7,464 nucleotides of DNA from CALAEC01 sp050692915 (GTDB lineage: Bacteria; Actinomycetota; UBA4738; CALAEC01): positions 1-7,464 of the forward strand of contig JBOGVU010000111.1 of the NCBI GenBank assembly GCA_050692915.1, in the 5' to 3' direction. Positions within the stretch are counted from its first letter, which is position 1. Each line of letters opens with the position of its first letter. The position numbers were made by a program, and so were the translations under genes. Under the pieces are notes generated by a model. It worked only from the letters and a program-made list of their open reading frames with translations. It searched no databases and was not told where the DNA came from. Below are positions 1-6,226 of this stretch, piece by piece.

Positions 1-288
1 CTTCAGGGGTTTGCCCCCCTCCCGAGCGATCAGCTCGGCCACCTCCTCGGACCGCTCCCCGATCCGCCGGGAGATGTGCATGAGGGCCTCGGCCCGGGCG
101 TGGGTGGGGAGGAGCCGCGACTCCTCCTCGAACGTTCGGGCCGCCGCCGCCAGGGCGGCCTCGAGATCGGCGTCCGTGGGCGTCCCCACCCGGGCCACCA
201 CGGACCCGTCGAACGGGCTGGTGACCTCGAACGGCTCATCGCCCGTCCGGGTCTCGCCGGCGACGACGTACGGCCTGACCTCGGTCAT
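1..288 (-). CDS. Aldehyde dehydrogenase, N-terminal fragment (runs off the window)
   Basis: An open frame starts at an ATG (288-286) and reads without a stop to the window edge, giving 96 residues. The fragment begins MTEVRPYVVAGE and shows the N-terminal ALDH pattern: a 'TSPFDGSVVARV' strand segment, an alanine-rich helix that would pair with the Rossmann fold, a basic helix and a terminal 'REGGKPLK', matching the ExGKP(L/I) motif before the NAD-binding core. The catalytic Cys and Glu lie outside the window, so substrate cannot be read. It starts 7 nt after the stop of the upstream dehydrogenase, with a GAGGGG ribosome site overlapping that stop, so the two are very likely cotranscribed and translationally coupled. 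Given the GabT and PatD-like neighbours, a succinate-semialdehyde dehydrogenase (GabD role) is a reasonable inference. A generic or lactaldehyde-type ALDH fits equally well from sequence alone. Confidence 0.85.
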   Translation of the reverse strand, partial: MTEVRPYVVAGETRTGDEPFEVTSPFDGSVVARVGTPTDADLEAALAAAARTFEEESRLLPTHARAEALMHISRRIGERSEEVAELIAREGGKPLK

Positions 289-295
289 GAACCCC

Positions 296-1750
296 TCAGT
301 CGATCGGCGCCATCACGTGCTTCAGCTCGGTGTAGTGCTCGATGCCGTAGATGCTCATGTCCTTCCCGTACCCACTCTGCTTGAAGCCGCCGTGAGGCAT
401 CTCCGGCGTGAGCGGGATGTGCGTATTGATCCACACCGTGCCGAACCGCAGCTTCCGGGAGGCGTTCAGGGCCCGGCCGATGTCCCGGGTCCACACCGAG
501 GAGGACAGCCCGTAGTCGACGTCGTTGGCCCAGGCGATGGCCTGCTCGTCGTCCTCGAATCGCTGGACGGTCACCACCGGGCCGAACACCTCGCGTTGGA
601 TGATCTCCGAGCTCTGGTCGATGTCGGTGATCACGCTCGGCTTGTAGAAGAACCCCGGCCCATCGATCCGCTCCCCGCCGGTCAGGACCTTGGCCCCGGC
701 GTCCCGGGCCCGGTCCACGAAACCCGTGACCCGGTCGAGCTGCTCCCTCGATACCACCGGCCCCATCTCCGTGTCCGCCGCGCAGGGATCTCCGACCTTC
801 AGCGACTCCACAGCCGGAACGAGCTCGGACAGCAGGTCGTCGTAGACGCCCCCGCCGGCCAGGACCCGCGTGGCGGCCGTGCAGTCCTGGCCCGAGTTGA
901 AGTAGCCGGCGGTCTTGATCCACTCGACCGAGGACTCCAGGTTGGCGTCGTCGAAGACCACCACCGGGGCCTTGCCCCCCAACTCCAGGTGCACTCGCTT
1001 CAGCGTGTCGGCGGCGGCGCGGGCCACCTCCTTGCCCGTGGTGACCTCGCCGGTCAGGGACACCATCCCCACCCCCGGGTGCTTCACGATCGCGGCGCCG
1101 GTGGGCACCCCGTCGCCGAGGACCACGTTGAACACGCCGGGCGGGAAGATGTCGGCGGCCAGCTCGGTCATCCGGAGAAGAGTGAGGGGGGTCCACTCGG
1201 AGGGCTTGATCACGACCGTGTTGCCAGCGGCCAGGGCCGGGGCGAACTTCCACATCGCCATGTACAGGGGGTAGTTCCAGGGCGCGATCAAGCCCACCAC
1301 GCCGATGGGCTCCCGGCGGAGCCAGCTCGTGTAGAGGGTGGTGTCCTCCTTGTAGTACTCCCCGGTGGACAGGCCGCCGATCACTCGAGCGGCCCCGGCG
1401 AAGAACCGGATCTGCTCCGCGATCACCATGATCTCGTCGGAAACCACCCAAGAGGAAGGCTTGCCGACATTCTCGGACTCCAGCCGCCCGAGCTCCTCGG
1501 CGTTCTCCTCGATGGCCTCGGCGAGCTTCAGCATCATCGCGCTCCGCTCGCCGGGCGTGCTGTCGAACCAGGTCTCGAACGCCTCCTGGGCCGCCCGGAC
1601 GGCCCGGTCGACGTCCGCCTCGGTCCCTCGAGGGATCTCGGCGATCGTGTCCCCGGTGGAGGGGTTCACCACCGGGAGGCCCTCCTCGGCGGCGCCGTCG
1701 GTCCACTCTCCGCCGATGAACATCTGCCTGCGAGTGATCGTCTGGGCCAT
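296..1750 (-). CDS. patD: Gamma-aminobutyraldehyde dehydrogenase (PatD/YdcW-like ALDH)
   Basis: This 484-residue enzyme is a full-length NAD(P)-dependent aldehyde dehydrogenase. Visible ALDH elements are PWNYP (Asn159, oxyanion hole), IKPSE (Lys182, cofactor), SLTGEVTTG (231-239), LELGGK (catalytic base Glu256), GQDC (nucleophile Cys290) and EVFGP (Glu387). The 'FNSGQDCTAATRV' segment and the C-terminal 'EMPHGGFKQSGYGKDMS' and 'YGIEHYTELKHVM' segments closely resemble E. coli PatD/YdcW (474 aa), which oxidises 4-aminobutanal to GABA in putrescine breakdown. This supports the substrate call beyond the superfamily level, though betaine-aldehyde or other aminoaldehyde specificity is not excluded. 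The ATG is preceded by a strong GGAGGAGGGAG (1756-1766, minus strand) at 5 nt. The gene lies downstream of the PucR gene with a 128-bp gap that carries one of three operator-like palindromes. The next dehydrogenase follows after 7 nt. It is expected to be a cytoplasmic tetramer. Confidence 0.88.
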   Translation of the reverse strand: MAQTITRRQMFIGGEWTDGAAEEGLPVVNPSTGDTIAEIPRGTEADVDRAVRAAQEAFETWFDSTPGERSAMMLKLAEAIEENAEELGRLESENVGKPSSWVVSDEIMVIAEQIRFFAGAARVIGGLSTGEYYKEDTTLYTSWLRREPIGVVGLIAPWNYPLYMAMWKFAPALAAGNTVVIKPSEWTPLTLLRMTELAADIFPPGVFNVVLGDGVPTGAAIVKHPGVGMVSLTGEVTTGKEVARAAADTLKRVHLELGGKAPVVVFDDANLESSVEWIKTAGYFNSGQDCTAATRVLAGGGVYDDLLSELVPAVESLKVGDPCAADTEMGPVVSREQLDRVTGFVDRARDAGAKVLTGGERIDGPGFFYKPSVITDIDQSSEIIQREVFGPVVTVQRFEDDEQAIAWANDVDYGLSSSVWTRDIGRALNASRKLRFGTVWINTHIPLTPEMPHGGFKQSGYGKDMSIYGIEHYTELKHVMAPID

Positions 1751-1755
1751 CCTCG

Positions 1756-1766
1756 CTCCCTCCTCC
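1756..1766 (-). promoter_or_regulatory. Strong ribosome binding site of the PatD-like gene
   Basis: GGAGGAGGGAG on the minus strand, ending 5 nt before the ATG at 1750. It fixes that start codon and implies that the mRNA has a leader and is not leaderless. Confidence 0.7.
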
Positions 1767-1841
1767 GCTTCTTGAGCCCCTTAGCGTACCGCCGGGGCCG
1801 CGGCCCTCGCCTCGACGCACGGGCCAACGCCCCTGCTCACC

Positions 1842-1858
1842 CTGTACGGTCCGGACAA
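1842..1858. promoter_or_regulatory. Operator-like palindrome, copy 3 (ahead of the PatD-like gene)
   Basis: CTGTACG-GTC-CGGACAA matches the inverted repeat TTGTACG-N3-CGTACAA at 12 of 14 arm positions. It lies in the 128-bp gap between the PucR gene and the PatD-like gene, centred about 100 bp upstream of the latter's ATG. It shares an 11-base core, TGTACGGTCCG, with the reverse complement of the copy at 3481-3497. The position suits an activator or repressor site for the dehydrogenase operon. That the PucR-like protein binds here is an inference. Confidence 0.55.
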
Positions 1859-1878
1859 ATGGCCCCGGACGGAGCCGG

Positions 1879-3423
1879 TCAGTCCGCCGGGTGGGCCAGG
1901 AGGTCCCGGGCCCGGATGGCCAGCCAGAACTCCATCCGGTCGTGCGGCGTGGACAGGTCCCGGCCCGTGAGCTCCTCCGCCTTCCGCATCCGGTACCGAA
2001 GCGTGTGCCGGTGGACGAACAGCTCGGCCGCCGCCGCCTCCCACCTGGCGTTGTGGTCGAGGAAGGCCCGGAGCGACGGGATCAGCTCTCCGCCGTGCTC
2101 CTGGTCGTACCGGTCCAGGGGAGCCAGGACCGAGTCGGCGAACGCCCGCAGGGCATCGGGCTCCTGAAGCGTCAGCAGCAGCCGGTACGTCCCCAGCGTC
2201 TGGAAGTCCGCCATGGAGCGGCGCTCCACGTGACACACCTGGAGCGCGTAGCGGGCCTCCCGAAGGCTCCGTCCGGTCTCAGCCGGGGACACGGGGCTGC
2301 CCGCGCCGGCCAGGACCTCGATGCCGAGCCGGGAAGCCACCTCGCTCCGGAGATCGTCGACGGCCCCGTCTCCATCGGGGCGGAGGAGAACGTACAGGAC
2401 GTCGTCTCGAGGCGCCGTCAGGAACCCTCCGTCCCGGCGGGACATGACGTCCTCCACGGCCCGCGTGAGCTCCTGGACGGGGAGGTTCGACTCCATCGCC
2501 ACCACCTCGACCTGCCCGTCAGCCTCCAGCCCGAACCTCCGTAACCCCCGGGTGGCCTCCCGAGGCGACAGGCCCCCCCGGACCAGCGCGTCGAGGAAGT
2601 CGCCACGAAGGCGGCGCTCGGCGTCGGCCACGGCGCGGGACTTGTCGAGCTCGATGGCCAGCAGCGACAGGGCGTGACCGGCCACGATGCGGTCGAACTG
2701 GCTGAGCGCCTCGCGCTTACCGGTCGCCAGGAACGCCTCAACCCTGCCCCGAGGCCCCACCGGCTGGACCGAGACGTGGTCCCCGCGATCGACCATCGAC
2801 ACGCTGAACCCGAGCTCCGGCGGCCTGGTATCTCGGAGCTCGTCCCACAGCCGAGGGGCCCGGCCCCGCGCCGAGCGGGGCGCCGCGGCCAGGGGGATCC
2901 CGTGGAGGTCGAGGGCCACGGCCCATCCGCCGATGGCATCGGCCAGCGCCGAGACCACGCCCCGGACCCCGGCGCCCTCCAAGACGGCCCGGGTCAGGGC
3001 GTGCTGGGCCTGCATCGAACGCTGGAGGACCTCGACCTGCTCGCTGGCGATCCTCGTGAACACGGCCTCGGTGATGGCGATGAACGGGACCGGGTACGGG
3101 ACCTCGAACATGGGGAAGTCGAGGCGTTCCGCGGCGTCGGCCACAGCCTTGGGGACCTTGGTGTAGGAGAAGCCAACCCCGAAGCCGAGCCCGGCCAACC
3201 CCGCCGTCGAGAGCCGTTCGACGTAGGCCCGCTGCCGGGCAGGCGTCTTCCCCAACCCCATCCCCGTGGTGAGGAGGAGCTCCCCGCCCCGGAGCCACGG
3301 TGTGGGGTCCTCCAGCTCGCTGACGTGCACCCAGCGGATCGGCCGGGAGGCGCCGGCCCGCCCCGCGGCCAGCTTCAGGGCCAACCCGGGGATCCTGAGG
3401 ATGTCCTCGATCCGAACCGTCAC
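1879..3423 (-). CDS. PucR-family transcriptional regulator
   Basis: A 514-residue regulator with the standard PucR layout. Residues 1-125 form the PucR N-terminal ligand-sensing domain, with 'TVRIEDIL', 'RWVHVSELEDPTPWLRGGEL' and 'PFIAITEAVF'. A central region (about 130-265) is GAF-like in size. Residues 267-407 are the CdaR/GGDEF-like domain. Residues 451-508 form the HTH_30 DNA-binding domain with the signature VHRHTLRYRM (470-479). I chose the GTG at 3423 because it gives the usual family start M-TVR. An in-frame TTG at 3447 adds eight residues, but its codon is part of a perfect 17-bp palindrome and those residues are not family-like. The gene diverges from the GABA aminotransferase and runs toward the aminobutyraldehyde dehydrogenase. 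A PucR-type GabR is reported, from memory, to control gabTDP in Corynebacterium, so control of GABA or polyamine catabolism by this protein is a supported inference. Inducer unknown. Confidence 0.88.
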   Translation of the reverse strand: MTVRIEDILRIPGLALKLAAGRAGASRPIRWVHVSELEDPTPWLRGGELLLTTGMGLGKTPARQRAYVERLSTAGLAGLGFGVGFSYTKVPKAVADAAERLDFPMFEVPYPVPFIAITEAVFTRIASEQVEVLQRSMQAQHALTRAVLEGAGVRGVVSALADAIGGWAVALDLHGIPLAAAPRSARGRAPRLWDELRDTRPPELGFSVSMVDRGDHVSVQPVGPRGRVEAFLATGKREALSQFDRIVAGHALSLLAIELDKSRAVADAERRLRGDFLDALVRGGLSPREATRGLRRFGLEADGQVEVVAMESNLPVQELTRAVEDVMSRRDGGFLTAPRDDVLYVLLRPDGDGAVDDLRSEVASRLGIEVLAGAGSPVSPAETGRSLREARYALQVCHVERRSMADFQTLGTYRLLLTLQEPDALRAFADSVLAPLDRYDQEHGGELIPSLRAFLDHNARWEAAAAELFVHRHTLRYRMRKAEELTGRDLSTPHDRMEFWLAIRARDLLAHPAD

Positions 3424-3429
3424 CGGGTG

Positions 3430-3435
3430 ATTGTA
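3430..3435 (-). promoter_or_regulatory. Candidate -10 box for a leaderless pucR transcript
   Basis: The minus strand reads TACAAT, one base from the TATAAT consensus, followed by six bases and then the GTG at 3423. That spacing puts the predicted transcription start at or next to the start codon, consistent with a leaderless message, which is common in Actinomycetota. No ribosome binding site is visible before this GTG. No convincing -35 hexamer is seen 16-18 bp upstream. The box overlaps the perfect palindrome at 3431-3447, so a bound protein would block it, implying autorepression. Confidence 0.35.
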
Positions 3436-3447
3436 CGTTCCGTACAA
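3431..3447. promoter_or_regulatory. Operator-like perfect palindrome, copy 1 (pucR side of the divergent gap)
   Basis: TTGTACG-TTC-CGTACAA is a perfect 7-bp inverted repeat with a 3-bp spacer. It lies 8 bp upstream of the chosen PucR start and about 117 bp upstream of the GabT start. It overlaps the candidate pucR -10 box. The size and symmetry fit a dimeric HTH protein. Copies 2 and 3 at 3481-3497 and 1842-1858 support a shared regulator. Confidence 0.65.
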
Positions 3448-3480
3448 CTGTCGCGTTGGTGTCCCTCGGCCGGGGGCCCT

Positions 3481-3497
3481 TAGGACGGACCGTACAA
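3481..3497. promoter_or_regulatory. Operator-like palindrome, copy 2 (gabT side of the divergent gap)
   Basis: TAGGACG-GAC-CGTACAA keeps a perfect right arm and 5 of 7 bases of the left arm of the palindrome at 3431-3447. Its centre is 50 bp from that of copy 1, near five helical turns, so two dimers could sit on roughly the same DNA face and interact. Its centre is 75 bp upstream of the GabT ATG, a typical upstream activator position if the transcript has a short leader. Confidence 0.55.
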
Positions 3498-3563
3498 AGG
3501 GGCGTGGGGCCTTTTCGACCGGCCGCGGGGCCGAGCCCTCCCCCGGTCCGGAAGACTGGGGCC

Positions 3564-4907
3564 ATGGAGCTGCCCCAGGAGCGACGGCTCGTCACCGACA
3601 TCCCCGGACCAAGGTCCCGCGAGCTCATGGCCCGGCGGGAGGCGGCGATCCCGAAGGCCGTCTTCAACACCATTCCGGTGTTCGTCGAACGGGCCTCCGG
3701 AGCGATCGTCGAGGACGTCGACGGGAACCGGCTCATCGACTTCGGCGCCGGGCTGGCCGTCCTGAACGTCGGCAACGCCCACCCGGCCGTGGTGGAGGCG
3801 ATCCGGGAGCAGGCGGCCGCGTACACACACACGTGCTTCCACGTCACGCTCAACGAGCCCTACGTGGCCCTGGCCGAGCGGCTGAACGAGCTGGCGCCGG
3901 GCGCCCACGAGAAACGGACCATGCTGGTGAACTCCGGGGCGGAGGCCGTCGAGAACGCGATCAAGCTGGCCCGCTACTTCACCCGCCGCCCCGCCGTGGT
4001 CACCTTCGACCACGCCTTCCACGGCCGGACCATGCTTGCCATGACGCTGACCGGTAAGGCCATGCCGTACAAGGCCGGGTTCGGCCCGTTCGCGCCCGAG
4101 GTGTACCGGCTGCCGTTCGCCTACCCGTACCGGTGCCCCACCGGGCGGTCCCCGGAGGCGTGCGGACCGTCGTGCGCCGACCTCGTCATCGAGGAGATCG
4201 AGCGGAACATCGGGCCCGAGAGCGTGGCGTGCGTCATCGCCGAGCCCGTCCAGGGCGAAGGCGGATTCGTGGTCCCGGCGCCGGAGTTCCTCCCCCGCCT
4301 GGCCGAGTTCTGCCGGGACCGGGGGATCCTGTTCGTGGCCGACGAGGTTCAGACGGGCTTCGGACGAACCGCCCGCTGGTTCGGCTCGCAGCACTTCGGG
4401 CTGGAGCCGGACATCGTTGTCACGGCGAAGGCGCTCGGCGGAGGCCTCCCGATCGGCGGGGTCACCGCCCGGGCCGACATCATGGACTCCGTCCACATGG
4501 GAGGCCTGGGGGGGACGTTCGGGGGCAACCCCGTGGCCGCCGCGGCCGCCCTCGAGGTGATCGCGGCGATCGAGCGCGAGGGCCTCCTCGATCGGGCCGA
4601 GCGGGTCGGCGCCACACTCACCGCCGGCCTCCGCGACCTCCAGGACCGGCACGAGATCGTCGGGGACGTCCGCGGCCTCGGGGCCATGGTGGCCATGGAG
4701 CTGGTGGAGGACCGGGACACGAAGCGCCCGGCCAAGGAGGCCACGGCCCGGATCATCGAGGAGTGCTACCGACAGGGCCTGGTCGCCCTGAAGGCCGGGA
4801 CGTACGACAACGTGGTCCGGCTCCTCCCGCCACTGACGATCCCCGATGACCTCGTGGAGGAGGGCCTGGGGCTCCTCGATAAGGCCCTGGCCGCAGCCAC
4901 GCACTAG
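3564..4907 (+). CDS. gabT: 4-aminobutyrate aminotransferase (GabT-like, class III PLP transaminase)
   Basis: This 447-residue enzyme is a class III (fold type I) aminotransferase. Visible landmarks are the opening 'QERRLVTDIPGPRSREL' typical of GabT, NSGAE (123-127, PLP phosphate), FDHAFHGRT (148-156), 'MTLTGKAMPYKAGFGPFAPEVY', EPVQGEGG (227-234), VADEVQTG (258-265, Asp260 to the PLP nitrogen), Lys289 in TAKALGGG as the Schiff-base lysine, and Arg419 in NVVRLLPPL, matching the carboxylate-binding Arg of GabT. It would convert GABA plus 2-oxoglutarate to succinate semialdehyde plus glutamate. A three-cysteine loop (C191, C200, C204) marks a subfamily unlike E. coli GabT, so related omega-amino acids or putrescine could also be substrates. 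The ATG is preceded by GGAAGA (3550-3555). The frame stays open upstream to a TTG at 3456, but the added residues are low-complexity and unlike the family. It diverges from pucR. Confidence 0.88.
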   Translation: MELPQERRLVTDIPGPRSRELMARREAAIPKAVFNTIPVFVERASGAIVEDVDGNRLIDFGAGLAVLNVGNAHPAVVEAIREQAAAYTHTCFHVTLNEPYVALAERLNELAPGAHEKRTMLVNSGAEAVENAIKLARYFTRRPAVVTFDHAFHGRTMLAMTLTGKAMPYKAGFGPFAPEVYRLPFAYPYRCPTGRSPEACGPSCADLVIEEIERNIGPESVACVIAEPVQGEGGFVVPAPEFLPRLAEFCRDRGILFVADEVQTGFGRTARWFGSQHFGLEPDIVVTAKALGGGLPIGGVTARADIMDSVHMGGLGGTFGGNPVAAAAALEVIAAIEREGLLDRAERVGATLTAGLRDLQDRHEIVGDVRGLGAMVAMELVEDRDTKRPAKEATARIIEECYRQGLVALKAGTYDNVVRLLPPLTIPDDLVEEGLGLLDKALAAATH

Positions 4908-4962
4908 CCTCGGTCGAACCGGCCGCAGCGACGTGGCGAATCCAAACGGGAGGCCCACCCCC

Positions 4963-4970
4963 AGGGAGGG
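4963..4970 (+). promoter_or_regulatory. Strong ribosome binding site of the lamin-tail-like gene
   Basis: AGGGAGGG ends 5 nt before the ATG at 4976 and decides that start. The 68-bp gap after gabT shows no clear terminator hairpin or promoter. Confidence 0.65.
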
Positions 4971-4975
4971 ACGCC

Positions 4976-5869
4976 ATGACGCTCCGCCGCACGCTGACCC
5001 GTCTCCTGCTCGTCGGATCACTGGCCGCAACCGGCCTGGTGGCTACCGCCCCGCCGGCCGCAGCCGACTTTCACTTCATGAAGATCCGGGAGGTCGGGCT
5101 TGACGGACCGGGCGGGAGCGACTTCGTGGAGCTCCAGATGTTCTCGCCGGGCCAAACCAACGTGTCCGGCCATACCCTGACCATCTATGACGAGGTCGGG
5201 GGGCCCACCGTCTATCCCCTGCCGTCGGACGTAGCGAACGGCGCCAATCAGGCCACGATCCTGATCGCCACCCCCGGGTTCACCGGCCCCACCCCGGACT
5301 TCGGGGACATGCCGAACGTCATGGCCGCCGACGGCGGAGCGGTGTGCTTCGAGACCATCGACTGCGTGGAGTGGGGCACCAGCGGGGTCGTCGCCGTTTC
5401 GGCGGATCCTCCCGCCACCGCCCCCGCCCCAGGGCAGTCGCTCGAACGCAGCATCGCCCCCGGCTGCCCCACCCTCCTGGAGAACGGCGACGACACCGGG
5501 GCGAGCGCCACTGATTTCGCCGTCCAACCCTCGCCGAACCCGGAACCCAACAGCGCTACCCCCGACGAGACGCCCTGTGGGGGCGGGGGCGGCGGTGGCG
5601 CCTTCAGCGTCACGAACCTCAAGACCAGGGTGAAACGAGGGCGGGCCACGATCAGCGGCCGGATCGAGCCCTCGGCCACCGGTGAGCGGGTGAAGCTCCC
5701 GTTCTTCGCCAACAGGTCGCCCCTCCGGAAGGTCTCCACCAAGAGCGCTACCCTGAACGCTGCCAGCGAGTTCAAGAAGCGCTTCAGGGTGCCGTCTGAG
5801 TCGACGCGCTGCAAGGTGGTGGTCAGGTTCAAGGGGGCCAAGATGGGGCAGAGGAAGTTCAAGTGCTGA
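4976..5869 (+). CDS. Secreted lamin-tail-domain-like protein with Gly linker and Ig-like C-terminal domain
   Basis: A 297-residue exported protein of unknown function. Residues 1-30 form a Sec signal peptide: basic LRR start, hydrophobic core, and an APPAAA/D cleavage site near residue 30. Residues 31-198 look like a lamin-tail domain: 'KIREVGLDGPGGSDFVEL', then 'SGHTLTIYDEV', then 'SLERS' and 'NGDDTGASATDFAVQPSPNP', a pattern seen in bacterial LTD proteins. A poly-Gly linker (202-208) leads to a basic, beta-rich domain (about 210-297) resembling Ig-like repeats ('ISGRIEPSATGERVKL', 'RFRVPSESTRCKVVVRFKG'). Six cysteines (124, 130, 164, 201, 279, 297) could form disulfides after export; the last is the final residue. 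There is no LPXTG motif or C-terminal membrane helix, so it is probably released or held non-covalently. A strong ribosome site supports the start. The family assignment is by pattern only. Confidence 0.72.
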   Translation: MTLRRTLTRLLLVGSLAATGLVATAPPAAADFHFMKIREVGLDGPGGSDFVELQMFSPGQTNVSGHTLTIYDEVGGPTVYPLPSDVANGANQATILIATPGFTGPTPDFGDMPNVMAADGGAVCFETIDCVEWGTSGVVAVSADPPATAPAPGQSLERSIAPGCPTLLENGDDTGASATDFAVQPSPNPEPNSATPDETPCGGGGGGGAFSVTNLKTRVKRGRATISGRIEPSATGERVKLPFFANRSPLRKVSTKSATLNAASEFKKRFRVPSESTRCKVVVRFKGAKMGQRKFKC

Positions 5870-5870
5870 G

Positions 5871-6158
5871 GTGAGCGCCCTCGACGACGAGGCCGTCGAC
5901 CGGGCGCTGGCGGACCTGCCGGGCTGGAAGCACGAGGGCGGCGAGATCTTCAAGTGGTTCCGGTTCGGGAGCTTCCCCGAGGCCATCGCGTTCATCGCCC
6001 GTCTCATCGAGCCCTGCGAGGAATTGAACCACCACCCGGACATCGAGAACCACTACGACCGCGTGCGGATCGGGCTCCACACCTGGAGCGCGAACGCGAT
6101 CACCGAGAAGGATCTCCAGCTCGCTCGGGATATCGAGCGCCTCGTCGACCGGGGTTGA
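5871..6158 (+). CDS. phhB: 4a-hydroxytetrahydrobiopterin dehydratase (pterin-4a-carbinolamine dehydratase)
   Basis: A 95-residue protein of normal length for the pterin-4a-carbinolamine dehydratase family, which dehydrates 4a-hydroxy-tetrahydropterin during recycling of the aromatic amino acid hydroxylase cofactor. Some bacterial members are linked to molybdopterin metabolism instead. It fits the published family signature as I recall it, [EDKH]-x3-H-[HN]-[PCS]-x(5,6)-[YWF]-x9-[HW]-x(8,15)-D: Glu50, His54, His55, Pro56, Tyr62, Trp72, Asp81. The third active-site position is the rarer Trp in place of His. The start is the GTG at 5871, 1 nt after the stop of the secreted protein gene, with no clear ribosome site of its own, so translation is probably coupled. 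No hydroxylase or pterin gene lies nearby, so the physiological partner is not evident. Confidence 0.87.
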   Translation: MSALDDEAVDRALADLPGWKHEGGEIFKWFRFGSFPEAIAFIARLIEPCEELNHHPDIENHYDRVRIGLHTWSANAITEKDLQLARDIERLVDRG

Positions 6159-6226
6159 GCACCGCGCGTGAGCGGTAGATACTGCTTCGGGTCTTCCGGG
6201 GGTCGAGCCATGGAGACGGGGTCAAG

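Noticed and set aside
11..2167. A plus-strand open frame of about 718 codons opposite the aldehyde dehydrogenase and PucR genes
   Set aside because: It lies antisense across two clear genes, has low-complexity Arg/Gly/Pro/His-rich content and no recognisable domain. Long antisense frames are expected at this GC content.
3424..3447. TTG start at 3447 for the PucR gene
   Set aside because: The codon is the end of the perfect palindrome, the extra residues are not family-like, and the GTG at 3423 gives the usual family N-terminus.
3456..3563. Upstream extension of the GabT frame to a TTG at 3456
   Set aside because: The added 36 residues are Gly/Pro/Arg-rich, include the operator region and lack GabT similarity. 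The ATG at 3564 has a plausible ribosome site.
4066..4072. A CGTACAA half-site inside gabT
   Set aside because: It encodes part of the conserved MPYKAG segment and the opposite arm matches only 2 of 7 bases, so it is not a fourth operator.
4908..4975. Terminator or promoter between gabT and the secreted protein gene
   Set aside because: I found no hairpin with a T-run and no convincing -10/-35 pair, only the strong ribosome site.
3480..5030. A minus-strand open frame of about 516 codons opposite gabT
   Set aside because: It is antisense to a full, motif-complete GabT and its composition is of the same shadow type, with no domain visible.
5577..5599. G-rich run in the lamin-tail-like gene as a possible G-quadruplex
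   Set aside because: Only two G-runs of three or more are present, and the run is explained by the coding of the poly-Gly linker.
6159..6226. Mg2+ riboswitch ahead of the MgtE-like gene
   Set aside because: The gap is 68 bp, too short for a known Mg2+ riboswitch, with no matching stem pattern.
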